Shown: in pieces, positions 1 to 8,541 of the stretch
Numbering within the stretch: position 1 is the first letter of the stretch
Layout of the letters: every line of letters begins with the position of its first letter
Source: Melioribacteraceae bacterium
GTDB taxonomy: Bacteria > Bacteroidota > Ignavibacteria > Ignavibacteriales > Melioribacteraceae
Assembly (NCBI GenBank): GCA_024103215.1
Contig: JAGFIY010000065.1
Span: forward strand, 1-33,945
Direction: 5' to 3'
DNA: 33,945 bases
The notes under the pieces: generated by a model
Told to the model about the DNA's origin: nothing
Databases searched by the model: none
Seen by the model: the letters and a program-made list of their open reading frames with translations, nothing else
Translations under genes and position numbers: made by a program

Positions 1-1
1 T

Positions 2-262
2 CCAAATCCGTTTAACCCGACAACAACAATAGAATATACTATTCCGGAAGTGGGGGGCGAAAATCTTCATCCCCAACAATCAGTGAAATTAATTGTTTAT
101 GATATTCTTGGGCGAGAAGTTGCAACACTTGTAAACCAACAGCAGAAAATGGGGAGATATGAAGTTGTATTCAATGCATCAAAACTTTCAAGCGGAGTCT
201 ATCTATATAGAATGACAGCAGGAAATTATACTGAAACGAAAAAAATGATTCTGATTAGATAA
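2..262 (+). CDS. C-terminal end of a T9SS-secreted protein (type A sorting domain), 5' truncated
   Basis: The open frame runs in from the left edge, so only the last 86 residues are visible. It begins NPFNPTTTIEYTIPE and continues through VYDILGREVATLVNQ, ASKLSSGVYLYRM and a basic KKMILIR tail. This is the classic type IX secretion system C-terminal sorting domain (Por_Secre_tail, type A), which is cleaved after passage across the outer membrane while the cargo is released or anchored at the surface. The cargo domain lies outside the window, so its function cannot be given. A GTG at position 50 could be mistaken for a start, but the domain clearly extends upstream of it. The wording of this tail is the version frequent in Ignavibacteria, which supports the lineage call. 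Confidence 0.93.
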   Translation, partial: PNPFNPTTTIEYTIPEVGGENLHPQQSVKLIVYDILGREVATLVNQQQKMGRYEVVFNASKLSSGVYLYRMTAGNYTETKKMILIR

Positions 263-360
263 TCAAAAAAATTCGATTATTGCTAGGATAGCATTATAAT
301 TAATTAGAATCGCAAAGCTTAATTTTCAACCTGCAACTTGTTACCTGCGACCAACAATAC

Positions 361-1857
361 TTAATCTAAGATTTTCAGATTCTCCGAACCTTCAGCTTCC
401 GGGAAAACATATCTTACAACAACAGGATTCTCAAAAGATTTTCCACTCACAATTTTTTTTCTCTTCACGACCGAGTGTTCGATTAAAACATTCTTTCCTA
501 TCTCCGAACCGAATATATAACTGTTTCCTTTAAGCACGACATTATTACCGATCTTAAGCGGGTCATTTGTGCTTCCGGTTAAAAACACCCTTGTTTCAAC
601 TTTAACGTTTTCGCCGAGTTCAACATTGCCCTTAATAAAATTTCCGGGATAGATTTGCGTTCCGTTTCCAACGACGATTTTCTGTCCTTCAAAAGTGCTC
701 ATGTTAACTCCGTCCATCACAACAATGTTCTTCCCGAACTTGACTGAGCCGGTAAGTTTAACATTTCGTCCGATTTCTAAATTATAGTTTATATCAACAT
801 CTCCGCCGATATATGATCCTTTTCTTATCATAATATCAAGAGGTGTTCCCTCGTTGTCCATTTTGATAATTTGTTTTACAACGTTCTCATGAAGATAAAA
901 ATCATCGGGGTCTTCGACTTCAACAATATTTTTAATTTTTTCATATATAAGTTTTCTGTAAATTGAATTCATTTCTTTCAATACTGTTTTATCGTTGAAA
1001 CCCATAATGACGTATTGTTTTTTAGGACTAACTGCATCAACACTTAAACCGGCGGAGTTGAAAATGGAAATCAAATCCGTAACATATATTTCACCTTGAA
1101 CATTATTGCTGTCTATTTTATTTATCTGCTCGAAAAGAGGTTTGAATTTAAATGCAAAAACGCCTGAGTTAAACTCATTTATACTAATCAATTCGTTTTT
1201 TGTGAATGAATATGTTCTGTCGTTGTATTTAAGTTTATATTCTTCGTCTTCGTTTAATGCGTGTATATCCTTGTTCTCTTTTATCTCTATCACTTTGCCG
1301 AAATCTTTGCCGGAAGGATTTCCATTAATATCTGTTTCTTTTACACGAATAATCCTCCCATAATAATTTTCCTGAGCATCTCCCTCATACAATCCGGTTA
1401 ACACCATCATATCAGATTTGCTCTCTTCAAAATCTTTTCGAAAACCGGAAATTGTATCCTCATCCAATAATCCCATGTCCCCAGGAAGAATAAAAACGTT
1501 TCCGTCGTAATTGTCGGTTCCCAAACTTTCCAGAGCTACTTGGACGGCATGTCCTGTTCCATTTTGAACCTCTTGGTAGGCAAATATTGTGCTGTTTTGC
1601 TTTCCGATTGTGCGGACAACATCTTCGGCTTTTATACCAACGACGATTACGGTGTTAACATCGCTTAATCCTTCCGAACAAGCATTATAAACTCTTTCAA
1701 CTGTCGGAACTTCCCAAATTTTGTGCAACATTTTGCTTGTTCTCGATTTAATTCTTTTCCCATGCCCGGCGGCAAGTATAATTACCGTGTTCTTTTTTGA
1801 AGGATCAAACTTTGCTGAAAATTCCTTTATCATTTTATGTGTAGATTGATTTTCCAT
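361..1857 (-). CDS. GlmU-like NTP-transferase with C-terminal hexapeptide repeats
   Basis: 498 residues. The N-terminal half follows the GlmU uridylyltransferase domain closely: LAAGHGKRIKSRTSKMLHKI (residues 29-48) is the nucleotide loop, followed by QNGTGHAVQVA, LPGDMGLLDEDT, YGRIIR and NSGVFAF...NNVQGEIYVTDLI. These motifs suggest transfer of a nucleotide to a sugar 1-phosphate, most likely GlcNAc-1-P or a relative, in the cytoplasm. The C-terminal third has hexapeptide-like IG..V turns (IGGDVDI, LEIGRNV, VELGENV) expected of a left-handed beta helix. I do not find the GlmU acetyltransferase signatures (the catalytic His region and the NIGAGTITCNYDG-type motif). It is therefore better called a GlmU-like pyrophosphorylase than bifunctional GlmU; a true glmU may lie elsewhere. 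It is transcribed divergently from the gene at 2018. Confidence 0.85.
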   Translation of the reverse strand: MENQSTHKMIKEFSAKFDPSKKNTVIILAAGHGKRIKSRTSKMLHKIWEVPTVERVYNACSEGLSDVNTVIVVGIKAEDVVRTIGKQNSTIFAYQEVQNGTGHAVQVALESLGTDNYDGNVFILPGDMGLLDEDTISGFRKDFEESKSDMMVLTGLYEGDAQENYYGRIIRVKETDINGNPSGKDFGKVIEIKENKDIHALNEDEEYKLKYNDRTYSFTKNELISINEFNSGVFAFKFKPLFEQINKIDSNNVQGEIYVTDLISIFNSAGLSVDAVSPKKQYVIMGFNDKTVLKEMNSIYRKLIYEKIKNIVEVEDPDDFYLHENVVKQIIKMDNEGTPLDIMIRKGSYIGGDVDINYNLEIGRNVKLTGSVKFGKNIVVMDGVNMSTFEGQKIVVGNGTQIYPGNFIKGNVELGENVKVETRVFLTGSTNDPLKIGNNVVLKGNSYIFGSEIGKNVLIEHSVVKRKKIVSGKSFENPVVVRYVFPEAEGSENLKILD

Positions 1858-2017
1858 GTTTCCCCGGTATTTTTAATCACCTTTAGTTTAATAATAAGAA
1901 GTATTATAATTATTACAAATCTACAAAACCATTTTGTAATCATTTTCGACTAATATTACACCGAAAATTTTTTTATATATGCAAAGTAAATCAAAAACGA
2001 AATTCAAGTCCATATCT

Positions 2018-2491
2018 ATGAAAAAAATCCTAACACTATCTCTGGTTTTGTTTTTACTGCAAACAGGTTCAATAAATTATTTTGCTCAAGATACTGGTTT
2101 TGGCGCCGGACTTATGCTAGGTGAACCGACGGGATTAAGCGGAAAGTACTGGCTCGATAAAACAAATGCTATCGATTTTGGACTCGGCTTTGCAATTTTT
2201 GAAGATGCCGGCAGAATGACATTTCACGCGGATTATCTTTATCATAATTGGAATTTGGTCGAAACAAATTTTGTGATGCCAATTTATTACGGATTCGGCG
2301 CAAGGTTCAGATTTAGGGAAGGGCGGAGCGGAAGTTTCGGAATACGAGGTGTTCTCGGAGCAACACTTTTCCTAAAGGAAGAACCTGTTGACATATTTTT
2401 TGAAATTGCTCCTGCGTTCAGGCTTTTTCCGAACACGGCTTTGGATTTTGATATTGCCCTCGGCGGACGATATTATTTTGAGATTCATTAA
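2018..2491 (+). CDS. Small outer-membrane-type beta-barrel protein
   Basis: About 157 residues from the ATG at 2018. That start gives a clean signal peptide (MKKILTLSLVLFLLQTG... ending near YFAQD); an upstream in-frame ATG at 1979 would add a basic 13-residue tail and is less likely. The mature part alternates glycine and aromatic residues in strand-like stretches (GFGAGLMLGEPTGLSGKYWL, DFGLGFAIF, YYGFGARFRF) and ends in an aromatic-rich strand (GGRYYFEIH), as in small outer membrane barrels. No specific function is recognisable. The stop codon shares a TTAA with the stop of the convergent crtU-like gene. Confidence 0.72.
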   Translation: MKKILTLSLVLFLLQTGSINYFAQDTGFGAGLMLGEPTGLSGKYWLDKTNAIDFGLGFAIFEDAGRMTFHADYLYHNWNLVETNFVMPIYYGFGARFRFREGRSGSFGIRGVLGATLFLKEEPVDIFFEIAPAFRLFPNTALDFDIALGGRYYFEIH

Positions 2492-4002
2492 GCTAGTATT
2501 CCTTTTAGAGGAACCGAGTAAATTTTTTCCTGTTTAAGACCTTCTTTTTTGAAAATCTCGTTGACGCTGAACAAAGCCGAGGTTGCGGCTGCTTCCATTA
2601 GCATTGCCGGAGACTCAAGCTTTATCCAATCACCGGAAAAGTATAGATTTTCCACCTCGGTTTTAAAAGTCAGTCTATTTGAATTTAATCCTGTGTGAAA
2701 TGCTGTAAAATCATCTCGAAGCTGAAGATGCTCATAAATTATTTGTGCATCTTTCATTTCGGGAAAGAAGTGATAAAATTCTGTTAAAAGATTTTCACTT
2801 ACTTTGCTTACGCTTAAATTTTCATCGGGAACCGCATAAGAATGCAGTTCGTAAATCCCACCGTTGTTTTGTTCCGCCCATCTGCGGGAATCTTCTTCCA
2901 TTTCATGATAGATGGTTATTGAATCAAGCATTTTCAAGGCTTCGGTAAATATGAAAAAAGGATATTTCCCTTTGTGCCTTTTGTTAGTCCAAATTCTTAA
3001 GACAGAATATTTCTGTGATTGCTTTTGTTTCATAACTTTATCAAAAAACAAGGGATAATTTCGCTTAAAATAAGGCGAATTTTGAATTATGTTTTTAGTG
3101 CCTTTTATATCGGAAGAAAGAACGAGATAATCGTAAAGTCCACCGTTTACCACAAACTTCCCGTTTACTTTATCAATCGAGGAAATGTTAATTCCTGTTC
3201 TATAAGAGAATTTTTTCTCTTTTGTAAAATTGAGGAATGGATTTATAAAAGTTTTTTCGAAATCATCGTTTAGAACATCGTAAATAAGTCCGAGATCGTT
3301 GCTTAGAAAATAAAAATGAAAACTCTTCATCAACTCTGCCACAGAAATTAACTGAGGTTCAGCAAAAAATGCCCGAGAGAATGATTCAAAAATCAGCTGC
3401 AATTCTTTAGGCAGCTTTGCTTTTGAAGCAAACTGAAGAAAATTAACGTTATCCCATTTATCAAATGTCTTTACCTGATCGTACTTGACCATATCAAGCA
3501 TTTTGAAAGAAGCAGAACTTTTAAAGAAAGGCGAAAGAGGAAAAAACCCTCGCTTAATCATATCGAAAATATTCAAAATAGGAACGGTTGAGATATCCTT
3601 AAATCTGTAATGCTTGTGATCTTTTGTGATTATAAGATAATCCTCAAGAGGAATTAAATATTTGTGCGCATCAATTTTATGAAGATAATTGCGGAGATTA
3701 TAATACTGTTTAAAAAACCCGTGAAAGCCATGTTCAACATTAGTTATATAACCGTTGCTAAACTCAACTTTCCAACTTCCGATTTTGCCGCCGAGATAAT
3801 TTTCTTTTTCAAAAAGATTAACTTCAAATCCTCGTTCAACAAGATATGCTGAGGATACAAGTCCGGCAATTCCACCGCCGATTACGGCAACTTTAACCTT
3901 TTTGCTTAATTGATTTGGTCTGTTTTCATCGACTCTGCTAATTATTTGCTTATAACCGCCAAGACGATTTTCTATAATGCTATTGAATTTTGACTTCTTC
4001 AT
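2488..4002 (-). CDS. crtU: CrtU-type carotenoid desaturase/methyltransferase (aromatic ring synthase family)
   Basis: 504 residues. An N-terminal FAD Rossmann motif (VIGGGIAGL, around residues 40-48) follows a roughly 35-residue leader and leads into EKENYLGGKIGSW. The diagnostic stretch is EHGFHGFFKQYYNLR (residues 90-104), which matches the CrtU/CruE family; these enzymes desaturate the beta-ring of carotenes and shift a methyl group to give an aromatic phi or chi ring. The C-terminal LYFSGDWIKLESPAMLMEAA is the FAD-dependent desaturase tail, ending YSVPLKGILA. It is the last gene of the carotenoid operon, 29 bp after the Rieske oxygenase gene. Phi versus chi specificity cannot be read from sequence alone. 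An alternative is a CrtU-like desaturase with another carotenoid substrate. Confidence 0.82.
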   Translation of the reverse strand: MKKSKFNSIIENRLGGYKQIISRVDENRPNQLSKKVKVAVIGGGIAGLVSSAYLVERGFEVNLFEKENYLGGKIGSWKVEFSNGYITNVEHGFHGFFKQYYNLRNYLHKIDAHKYLIPLEDYLIITKDHKHYRFKDISTVPILNIFDMIKRGFFPLSPFFKSSASFKMLDMVKYDQVKTFDKWDNVNFLQFASKAKLPKELQLIFESFSRAFFAEPQLISVAELMKSFHFYFLSNDLGLIYDVLNDDFEKTFINPFLNFTKEKKFSYRTGINISSIDKVNGKFVVNGGLYDYLVLSSDIKGTKNIIQNSPYFKRNYPLFFDKVMKQKQSQKYSVLRIWTNKRHKGKYPFFIFTEALKMLDSITIYHEMEEDSRRWAEQNNGGIYELHSYAVPDENLSVSKVSENLLTEFYHFFPEMKDAQIIYEHLQLRDDFTAFHTGLNSNRLTFKTEVENLYFSGDWIKLESPAMLMEAAATSALFSVNEIFKKEGLKQEKIYSVPLKGILA

Positions 4003-4031
4003 TAAAATTCACAATAAATTGATGTAATTAA

Positions 4032-5024
4032 TCACTCGCCTCTCAGTTTGCTTCGCCAGAACTTTCTAAACGCAAGCGAAACCTCGTCGCCTTTCACGCT
4101 TACTTCGTGAATTTCGTCTTTCATTTTGTTGTAGTGTTTCTTTTGAGATACCAGAAACTGAATGTCCTCTTTCACAATCGTATCCGATTTTTTTGCCATA
4201 AACTTTTTAGCGAACAATGGAAACTTTGGAAATATATTCTGCCACAAAGTTATCTGAGTCATGCTTACATGTGAATCATCGACTTGATAAACATGTTCAA
4301 GAATCAAAAGCACTCTTTTATTAAATCGTGTTTCGAGCCGGGAGATATTCGGGAAATAAAATCTGTAATTAACATCGTGATGATCATGGCTGCCGAAGTA
4401 AATTTTTTCTCCGATATTTCCTTTGTTTGATCGTTTGTAAGAACCTTTGATTCCGTCCTCCAGAAAATCAATATGAAATTCAGCCGGAAATTCTTCTATC
4501 TGACCGAGAAGTTGTTTTATTGAATCACGGTGAGTAAAGGCAATATGATAAGGATCAATTAGACTTTCGGCTGTGGATTCAAGATCAGCCTCAAAAATAT
4601 ATTCCTTGTAAGTAAATGGCCAATCTTTCATTTCGGGAATATCTGTCGGCGAATAATTTTCAGCTTCATCGGGATTACCGGCAAAAAGCCAGACCCAATT
4701 GTTGTAGTCTTTAGCAGCATATTTTTTTATGGCAGCTTTAGGTGGAATTTTATTATCGGGTAGCTGCGAAGGGATTAAAACACATTGACCGCTCTTATCG
4801 TATTCCCAGCCGTGATAACCGCACACCGGCCTATCGTTCTTCAAATATCCCAACGAAAGATTCACGTTTCTGTGGCAGCATCTGTCCTCAAGCGCAATTG
4901 GATTGCCTTCCTTATCTCTGAATAAAATGATTTCCTCACTCAAAATTTTGAAGGTTCTCATTTTGTTGTCTAAATCTGAGGAGGGACAGACTAGATACCA
5001 ATTATTTTTTAAAACTTCGCTCAT
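4032..5024 (-). CDS. Rieske non-heme iron oxygenase (alpha subunit), probable carotenoid-modifying
   Basis: 330 residues, starting MSEVLKNNWYLVCPSSDL as in many ring-hydroxylating oxygenases. The Rieske [2Fe-2S] ligands are C49-x-H51 and C68-x2-H71. The mononuclear iron site is ESLIDPYHIAFTH (D157, H160, H165), with D287 in VKEDIQFLVSQ as the likely carboxylate ligand. Both centres look intact, so this should be a functional oxygenase that needs a separate reductase; none is seen nearby. It sits between crtYcd (23-bp overlap) and crtU in an otherwise carotenoid-only stretch, so the substrate is most likely a carotenoid ring or its methyl group (hydroxylation or further oxidation). That substrate is inferred only from position. 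The overlap suggests translational coupling. Confidence 0.85.
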   Translation of the reverse strand: MSEVLKNNWYLVCPSSDLDNKMRTFKILSEEIILFRDKEGNPIALEDRCCHRNVNLSLGYLKNDRPVCGYHGWEYDKSGQCVLIPSQLPDNKIPPKAAIKKYAAKDYNNWVWLFAGNPDEAENYSPTDIPEMKDWPFTYKEYIFEADLESTAESLIDPYHIAFTHRDSIKQLLGQIEEFPAEFHIDFLEDGIKGSYKRSNKGNIGEKIYFGSHDHHDVNYRFYFPNISRLETRFNKRVLLILEHVYQVDDSHVSMTQITLWQNIFPKFPLFAKKFMAKKSDTIVKEDIQFLVSQKKHYNKMKDEIHEVSVKGDEVSLAFRKFWRSKLRGE

Positions 5025-5694
5025 TTTTACCTTTTTCTAATTTTATAAATATCGATGTAGCAATAAACAAAAGGGAAAAGCCGAAGAGGAAATCTTCAAT
5101 AGGAACTGTCAAAATTCTAAAATCCAATTGATAAATTGGATCGTATGTAACCACAGGTCTCCATGTCAAATAACCGTTGAATAATATTGTAAAAACAGTA
5201 ACGAGCAATAAGTAATAATAGAAATTCTTGCTAAGGAATAGTCCGGTTCGCAAAAATTTATCAACCAAAAACATAATGCCCGATGAAAGCATCACCAGAG
5301 CCGTGTATTCTTTGTTTATTGTAAAAAAATAAACAGCAGCGGCAAACAAAGGAATCGGTAGAATATACAAAATCCTTAAATTCTCAATTTCTTTATCGGT
5401 GTTGAATCTGTTAATCATTTCCCAAGTAAACAAACAGGCATAGGGAACAGAAATGAAAAACATAATCTCTTCAAACGGAAGATTTAAAATTCGAAATCCC
5501 AAAGTATAATCGCTGCTGAAAAACCAATGACGACCGGTTACTGCGGCATCCCAAATTAAAAACGGAATAAGAGGAATTGATAAGGATATCAAAGCCGATT
5601 TTGCTTTATCTAAAAAATAGAACCGTTTTATTGATCCAAAAATAACAGGACCAAAAATCACAATTAGATTGAAAAGTAAATATTCGTATTTCAC
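5002..5694 (-). CDS. crtYcd: Lycopene cyclase, fused CrtYc-CrtYd (CarR-like) type
   Basis: 230 residues, mostly hydrophobic with about six to seven membrane spans and two repeats of the lycopene cyclase domain. Each repeat carries the family PxE(E/D) motif: PFEE at residues 73-76 in NLPFEEIMFF and PIED at 198-201 in TVPIEDFLFGF. The WDAAVTGRHWFFS and LTWRPVVTYDP segments occupy equivalent places before each motif. In actinobacteria and myxobacteria the two halves are often separate proteins; here they are one chain. It should convert lycopene to gamma- or beta-carotene in the membrane. The start is GTG at 5694, one base after the crtB stop, and the 3' end overlaps the Rieske gene by 23 bp. 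Product range (one or both ends cyclised) is not decidable from sequence. Confidence 0.9.
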   Translation of the reverse strand: MKYEYLLFNLIVIFGPVIFGSIKRFYFLDKAKSALISLSIPLIPFLIWDAAVTGRHWFFSSDYTLGFRILNLPFEEIMFFISVPYACLFTWEMINRFNTDKEIENLRILYILPIPLFAAAVYFFTINKEYTALVMLSSGIMFLVDKFLRTGLFLSKNFYYYLLLVTVFTILFNGYLTWRPVVTYDPIYQLDFRILTVPIEDFLFGFSLLFIATSIFIKLEKGKNERSFKK

Positions 5695-5695
5695 T

Positions 5696-6547
5696 TTATG
5701 TTAATCTCAGAACTTTTACTTCAATAACAGATTTTAAGAGAAGCACCAATTTTTGAATGTTCGAAACGCGCACACGTCTTTTCATTAATTCTTTGACGTC
5801 CAGCCTTTTAATTTTTTTGAATAATATAAGGTAATACAAATATGCAGAATAAACTCCAATCTTAACTCCGATTGGAAGTTTTCTTATTCCTTTCAGCGCT
5901 TCGGCGAATTCTTCTTCGATTTCGTTTTCAAGTTTTTGTTTGTTAATATTATCTATGAACTCGTTATGATGAACATCCGGCAGATAAATTCTTCCTCTTT
6001 CGCTTAAATCGCTTTTTATATCCCGCAGAAAATTTACCTTTTGAAAAGCGGATCCCAGCATTCTTGCCGGGTGAACCAACTCATCATATCTCTGTTGATT
6101 GCCTCCGGCAAAAACTTTTAAGCACATCAATCCAACAACTTCGGCAGAGCCATGAATATATTCATCATAATCATTTCTTTCATAAGAATTTTCGTAAAGA
6201 TCCATTTCCATACTTTTTAGAAATGATTCAACTAACTTAATATCAATATTATATTCGCGAACAACAGCAGCAAAAGAATTTAAAATCGGATTTGTTGAAA
6301 TACCTTCTTCGATAGCAGCATAAGTATCACGGCTAAAATCATTAAGAAGTTTTTTCTTATCATAACCATAGAACGTATCTACAATTTCGTCCGCAATCCG
6401 TACAAATCCGTAAACCGCATAAATTGGATCTCTGTATTCGGTAGAGAATGCATTTATTCCCCAACCGAACGATGTGCTGTAAGCATGAGTAATATCCTTA
6501 CTCAACTTATAACTTAATTTATTATAATCTTGTAAATTCATTTTCAA
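5696..6547 (-). CDS. crtB: Phytoene synthase
   Basis: 283 residues of squalene/phytoene synthase type. Both aspartate-rich diphosphate-binding motifs are present: RIADEIVD (D53-x3-D57) and NFLRDIKSDLSERGRIYLPD (D176-x3-D180). The AYSTSFGWG segment near residue 22 is typical of the family. It condenses two geranylgeranyl diphosphates to phytoene, the first committed carotenoid step. Either the first Met (6547) or M3 (6541) could initiate; both overlap the end of crtI by about 20-26 bp, so translation is probably coupled. No crtE (GGPP synthase) is seen in the window, so GGPP must come from elsewhere. Confidence 0.95.
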   Translation of the reverse strand: MKMNLQDYNKLSYKLSKDITHAYSTSFGWGINAFSTEYRDPIYAVYGFVRIADEIVDTFYGYDKKKLLNDFSRDTYAAIEEGISTNPILNSFAAVVREYNIDIKLVESFLKSMEMDLYENSYERNDYDEYIHGSAEVVGLMCLKVFAGGNQQRYDELVHPARMLGSAFQKVNFLRDIKSDLSERGRIYLPDVHHNEFIDNINKQKLENEIEEEFAEALKGIRKLPIGVKIGVYSAYLYYLILFKKIKRLDVKELMKRRVRVSNIQKLVLLLKSVIEVKVLRLT

Positions 6548-8000
6548 TCCTTTCAGTTACTAATTTAGAACCGATTACTACCATTGGAAGACCGGTGCCG
6601 GGAGTTGTTGAAGCCCCGACATAGAAAAGGTTTTTAAATTTTTCATCAAAATTTTGTGGACGAAAAGCACCGACTTGATTCAAGTCGTGAGCCAGCCCTA
6701 ACCCCGAACCTTTATAAAGATTAAATTTTTGCTGCCAATCAATAGGTGTGAGCACTGTTTTTGTCAAAGTGTTTGCTTCTAAATCAACCCCGATTCGTGA
6801 TGAAAGATCATTGATGATCTGCGCCGCTAATTCATCTTTATCGCGCCAATCCGTTTTGTATCTTAAGTCCGGAACAGGGCAGAGGATAAATAAATTCTCA
6901 CATCCTTCCGGGGCGCACGTTTTATCGGTTGCCGAAGACATATTTACATAGTAATAAGGTTTTTGCGGAGAAACCGATGAAGTAAAAATTGTATCAGCAT
7001 ATTCTTTAAAGTTGCTTCCTAAGAAGTAATTATGATGAATTAGATTATTTATTTTTCCTTTTACGCCGAGATAAATTGTAAACGGAGAAAGCGTCCAATG
7101 AAGCTTATCCAATCTGGATTCCGAAAACTTTTCTCTTCCCAAAATTTTACCTCTGAACGATGCGGCATCCGAATTTGAAATAAAAATATCTGCTTGATGA
7201 ACGTTCCCTCGACTGTCAATTGCCCCGGTTACATCCTCCCCTTCGTAATTCAATTGAACTATTTCAGAATCAAATACAAATTCTACGTTCCTTGATTTTA
7301 GGATGTTCACTATTTCTTCGGTGATTTTGTACATTCCGCCTTCAACTGCCCAGTAGCCGTCGTTTTCGAGCTCGGTATAATTCAATATTGAATAAATCGA
7401 AGGAGTTTGAAAAGGTGTTGAACCCAAAAAGAATGCGACCAGAGAAAAAATTATTTTCACTTCGTCGGATTGAAAATTTTTATCAAGTTCTTTCCACATC
7501 GATTTGAACAGATAAGGAATATGCTTGAAAGGAACGCCGGTTAGTTTTAACAAATATTCAAGCTTGTTATTAAAATTTGTTTTTATAACCTTATCGTTTG
7601 TATCGTTATAAAATTCTCTTGCTCTTCCCAGATATTTTTGAATCTTTTGCATTAATTCAGGTTCAACAGATTCAAACTCCTTCTGCAGCTCTGCGAGGTT
7701 TTTATATATTTTATAAGGTTCTTGCCTGTTTTCGAAAAACACTTGATAAATAGGTTCGAGCGGCTTAAGCAAGAGGGGATTTTTCACGCCCCCGTCCGAA
7801 AATAACTCATCAAACTCGTAAGACATGCTCATAAACGAGGGACCCAAATCAAATTTGAATCCCTCTTTTTCCATAGTGTTCAATCTTCCACCAGGGGTGG
7901 AGTATTTCTCGATTATCTTAACATCATAACCTCTGTTTGAAAGACGCAGAGCGGTTGCTAAACCGCCCAACCCCGAACCTATTATTATGACTTTTTTCAA
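6522..8000 (-). CDS. crtI: Phytoene desaturase (CrtI family)
   Basis: 492 residues. The N-terminal FAD motif is VIIIGSGLGGLATALRLSNR, followed by EKYSTPGGRLNTMEKEGFKFDLGPSF, which matches CrtI proteins. The C-terminal NLFYVGASTTPGTGLPMVV is the CrtI hallmark (family form GASTHPGTGVPMV). It is expected to desaturate phytoene to lycopene at the membrane using FAD. Its neighbours are the fasciclin gene upstream (28-bp gap) and crtB overlapping downstream. The number of desaturation steps cannot be read directly, but the downstream lycopene cyclase implies lycopene. No second CrtI-type (CrtD or ketolase) copy is present in the window. Confidence 0.94.
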   Translation of the reverse strand: MKKVIIIGSGLGGLATALRLSNRGYDVKIIEKYSTPGGRLNTMEKEGFKFDLGPSFMSMSYEFDELFSDGGVKNPLLLKPLEPIYQVFFENRQEPYKIYKNLAELQKEFESVEPELMQKIQKYLGRAREFYNDTNDKVIKTNFNNKLEYLLKLTGVPFKHIPYLFKSMWKELDKNFQSDEVKIIFSLVAFFLGSTPFQTPSIYSILNYTELENDGYWAVEGGMYKITEEIVNILKSRNVEFVFDSEIVQLNYEGEDVTGAIDSRGNVHQADIFISNSDAASFRGKILGREKFSESRLDKLHWTLSPFTIYLGVKGKINNLIHHNYFLGSNFKEYADTIFTSSVSPQKPYYYVNMSSATDKTCAPEGCENLFILCPVPDLRYKTDWRDKDELAAQIINDLSSRIGVDLEANTLTKTVLTPIDWQQKFNLYKGSGLGLAHDLNQVGAFRPQNFDEKFKNLFYVGASTTPGTGLPMVVIGSKLVTERIENEFTRL

Positions 8001-8028
8001 TTAATACCTCGCAGACAAATAATTTAAT

Positions 8029-8541
8029 TTACTTTTTTTCCGGAATCAGAACAGCATCAATTACATGAATAACACCGTTGGATGATACTACGTCAACAGC
8101 AATTACCTTTGAATCATTTATCATTACGCCGTTATCATCTGCTTTGATTTTCAACAAATCTCCCGAAACAGTAGATGCTTCGGTTAATGTAACTACGTCT
8201 GTTGACATTACTTTACCGGCAACTACATGATATAACAAAATACTCTTTAGTATCTCTGTATCTTTAAGAAGATTCTCGACCGTTCCTTCGGGAAGTTTTG
8301 CAAATGCTTCGTCCGTCGGAGCAAAAACTGTAAAAGGTCCTTCTTTCTGCAGTTCAGCATCTAAGCCTGTAGCCTGCAATGCAGCAGCGAGAGTTGTGAA
8401 ATTACCTGCTTCGACAGCAACTTCAACAATGTTTTTCTTGTTTTTTGTCTTATCATCTCCAGCGAATAGGTCGGATAACCCAAGTGAAAGAACTAAAATT
8501 AAGAAAAACGATACGTTTCTTACTGATTTATATAGTGTCAT
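8029..8541 (-). CDS. Fasciclin (FAS1) domain exported protein
   Basis: 170 residues. A signal peptide (basic start, then FFLILVLSLGLSDLFAG) precedes one FAS1 domain. Diagnostic features are NFTTLAAALQATGL, GPFTVFAPTDEAFAKLP, LLYHVVAGKVMS and the terminal NGVIHVIDAVLIP. FAS1 domains mediate adhesion or surface interactions and act outside the cytoplasm. A strong Shine-Dalgarno (AAAGGAG) precedes the ATG, and the gene overlaps the end of the SRPBCC gene by 14 bp, so it is part of the same transcript. Its presence directly before crtI suggests that an extracytoplasmic protein is made together with the pigment; its exact role is unknown. Confidence 0.9.
   Translation of the reverse strand: MTLYKSVRNVSFFLILVLSLGLSDLFAGDDKTKNKKNIVEVAVEAGNFTTLAAALQATGLDAELQKEGPFTVFAPTDEAFAKLPEGTVENLLKDTEILKSILLYHVVAGKVMSTDVVTLTEASTVSGDLLKIKADDNGVMINDSKVIAVDVVSSNGVIHVIDAVLIPEKK

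Noticed and set aside
1858-2017. Promoters in the gap between the divergent glmU-like and outer membrane protein genes
   Set aside because: The gap is AT-rich and offers several TA-rich candidates but none with a convincing -35/-10 or TTTG/TAnnTTTG pair.
4032-5024. Rieske protein as chlorophyll-type (pheophorbide) oxygenase
   Set aside because: No photosynthesis genes are present, and the context is purely carotenoid; general Rieske motifs do not separate these families.
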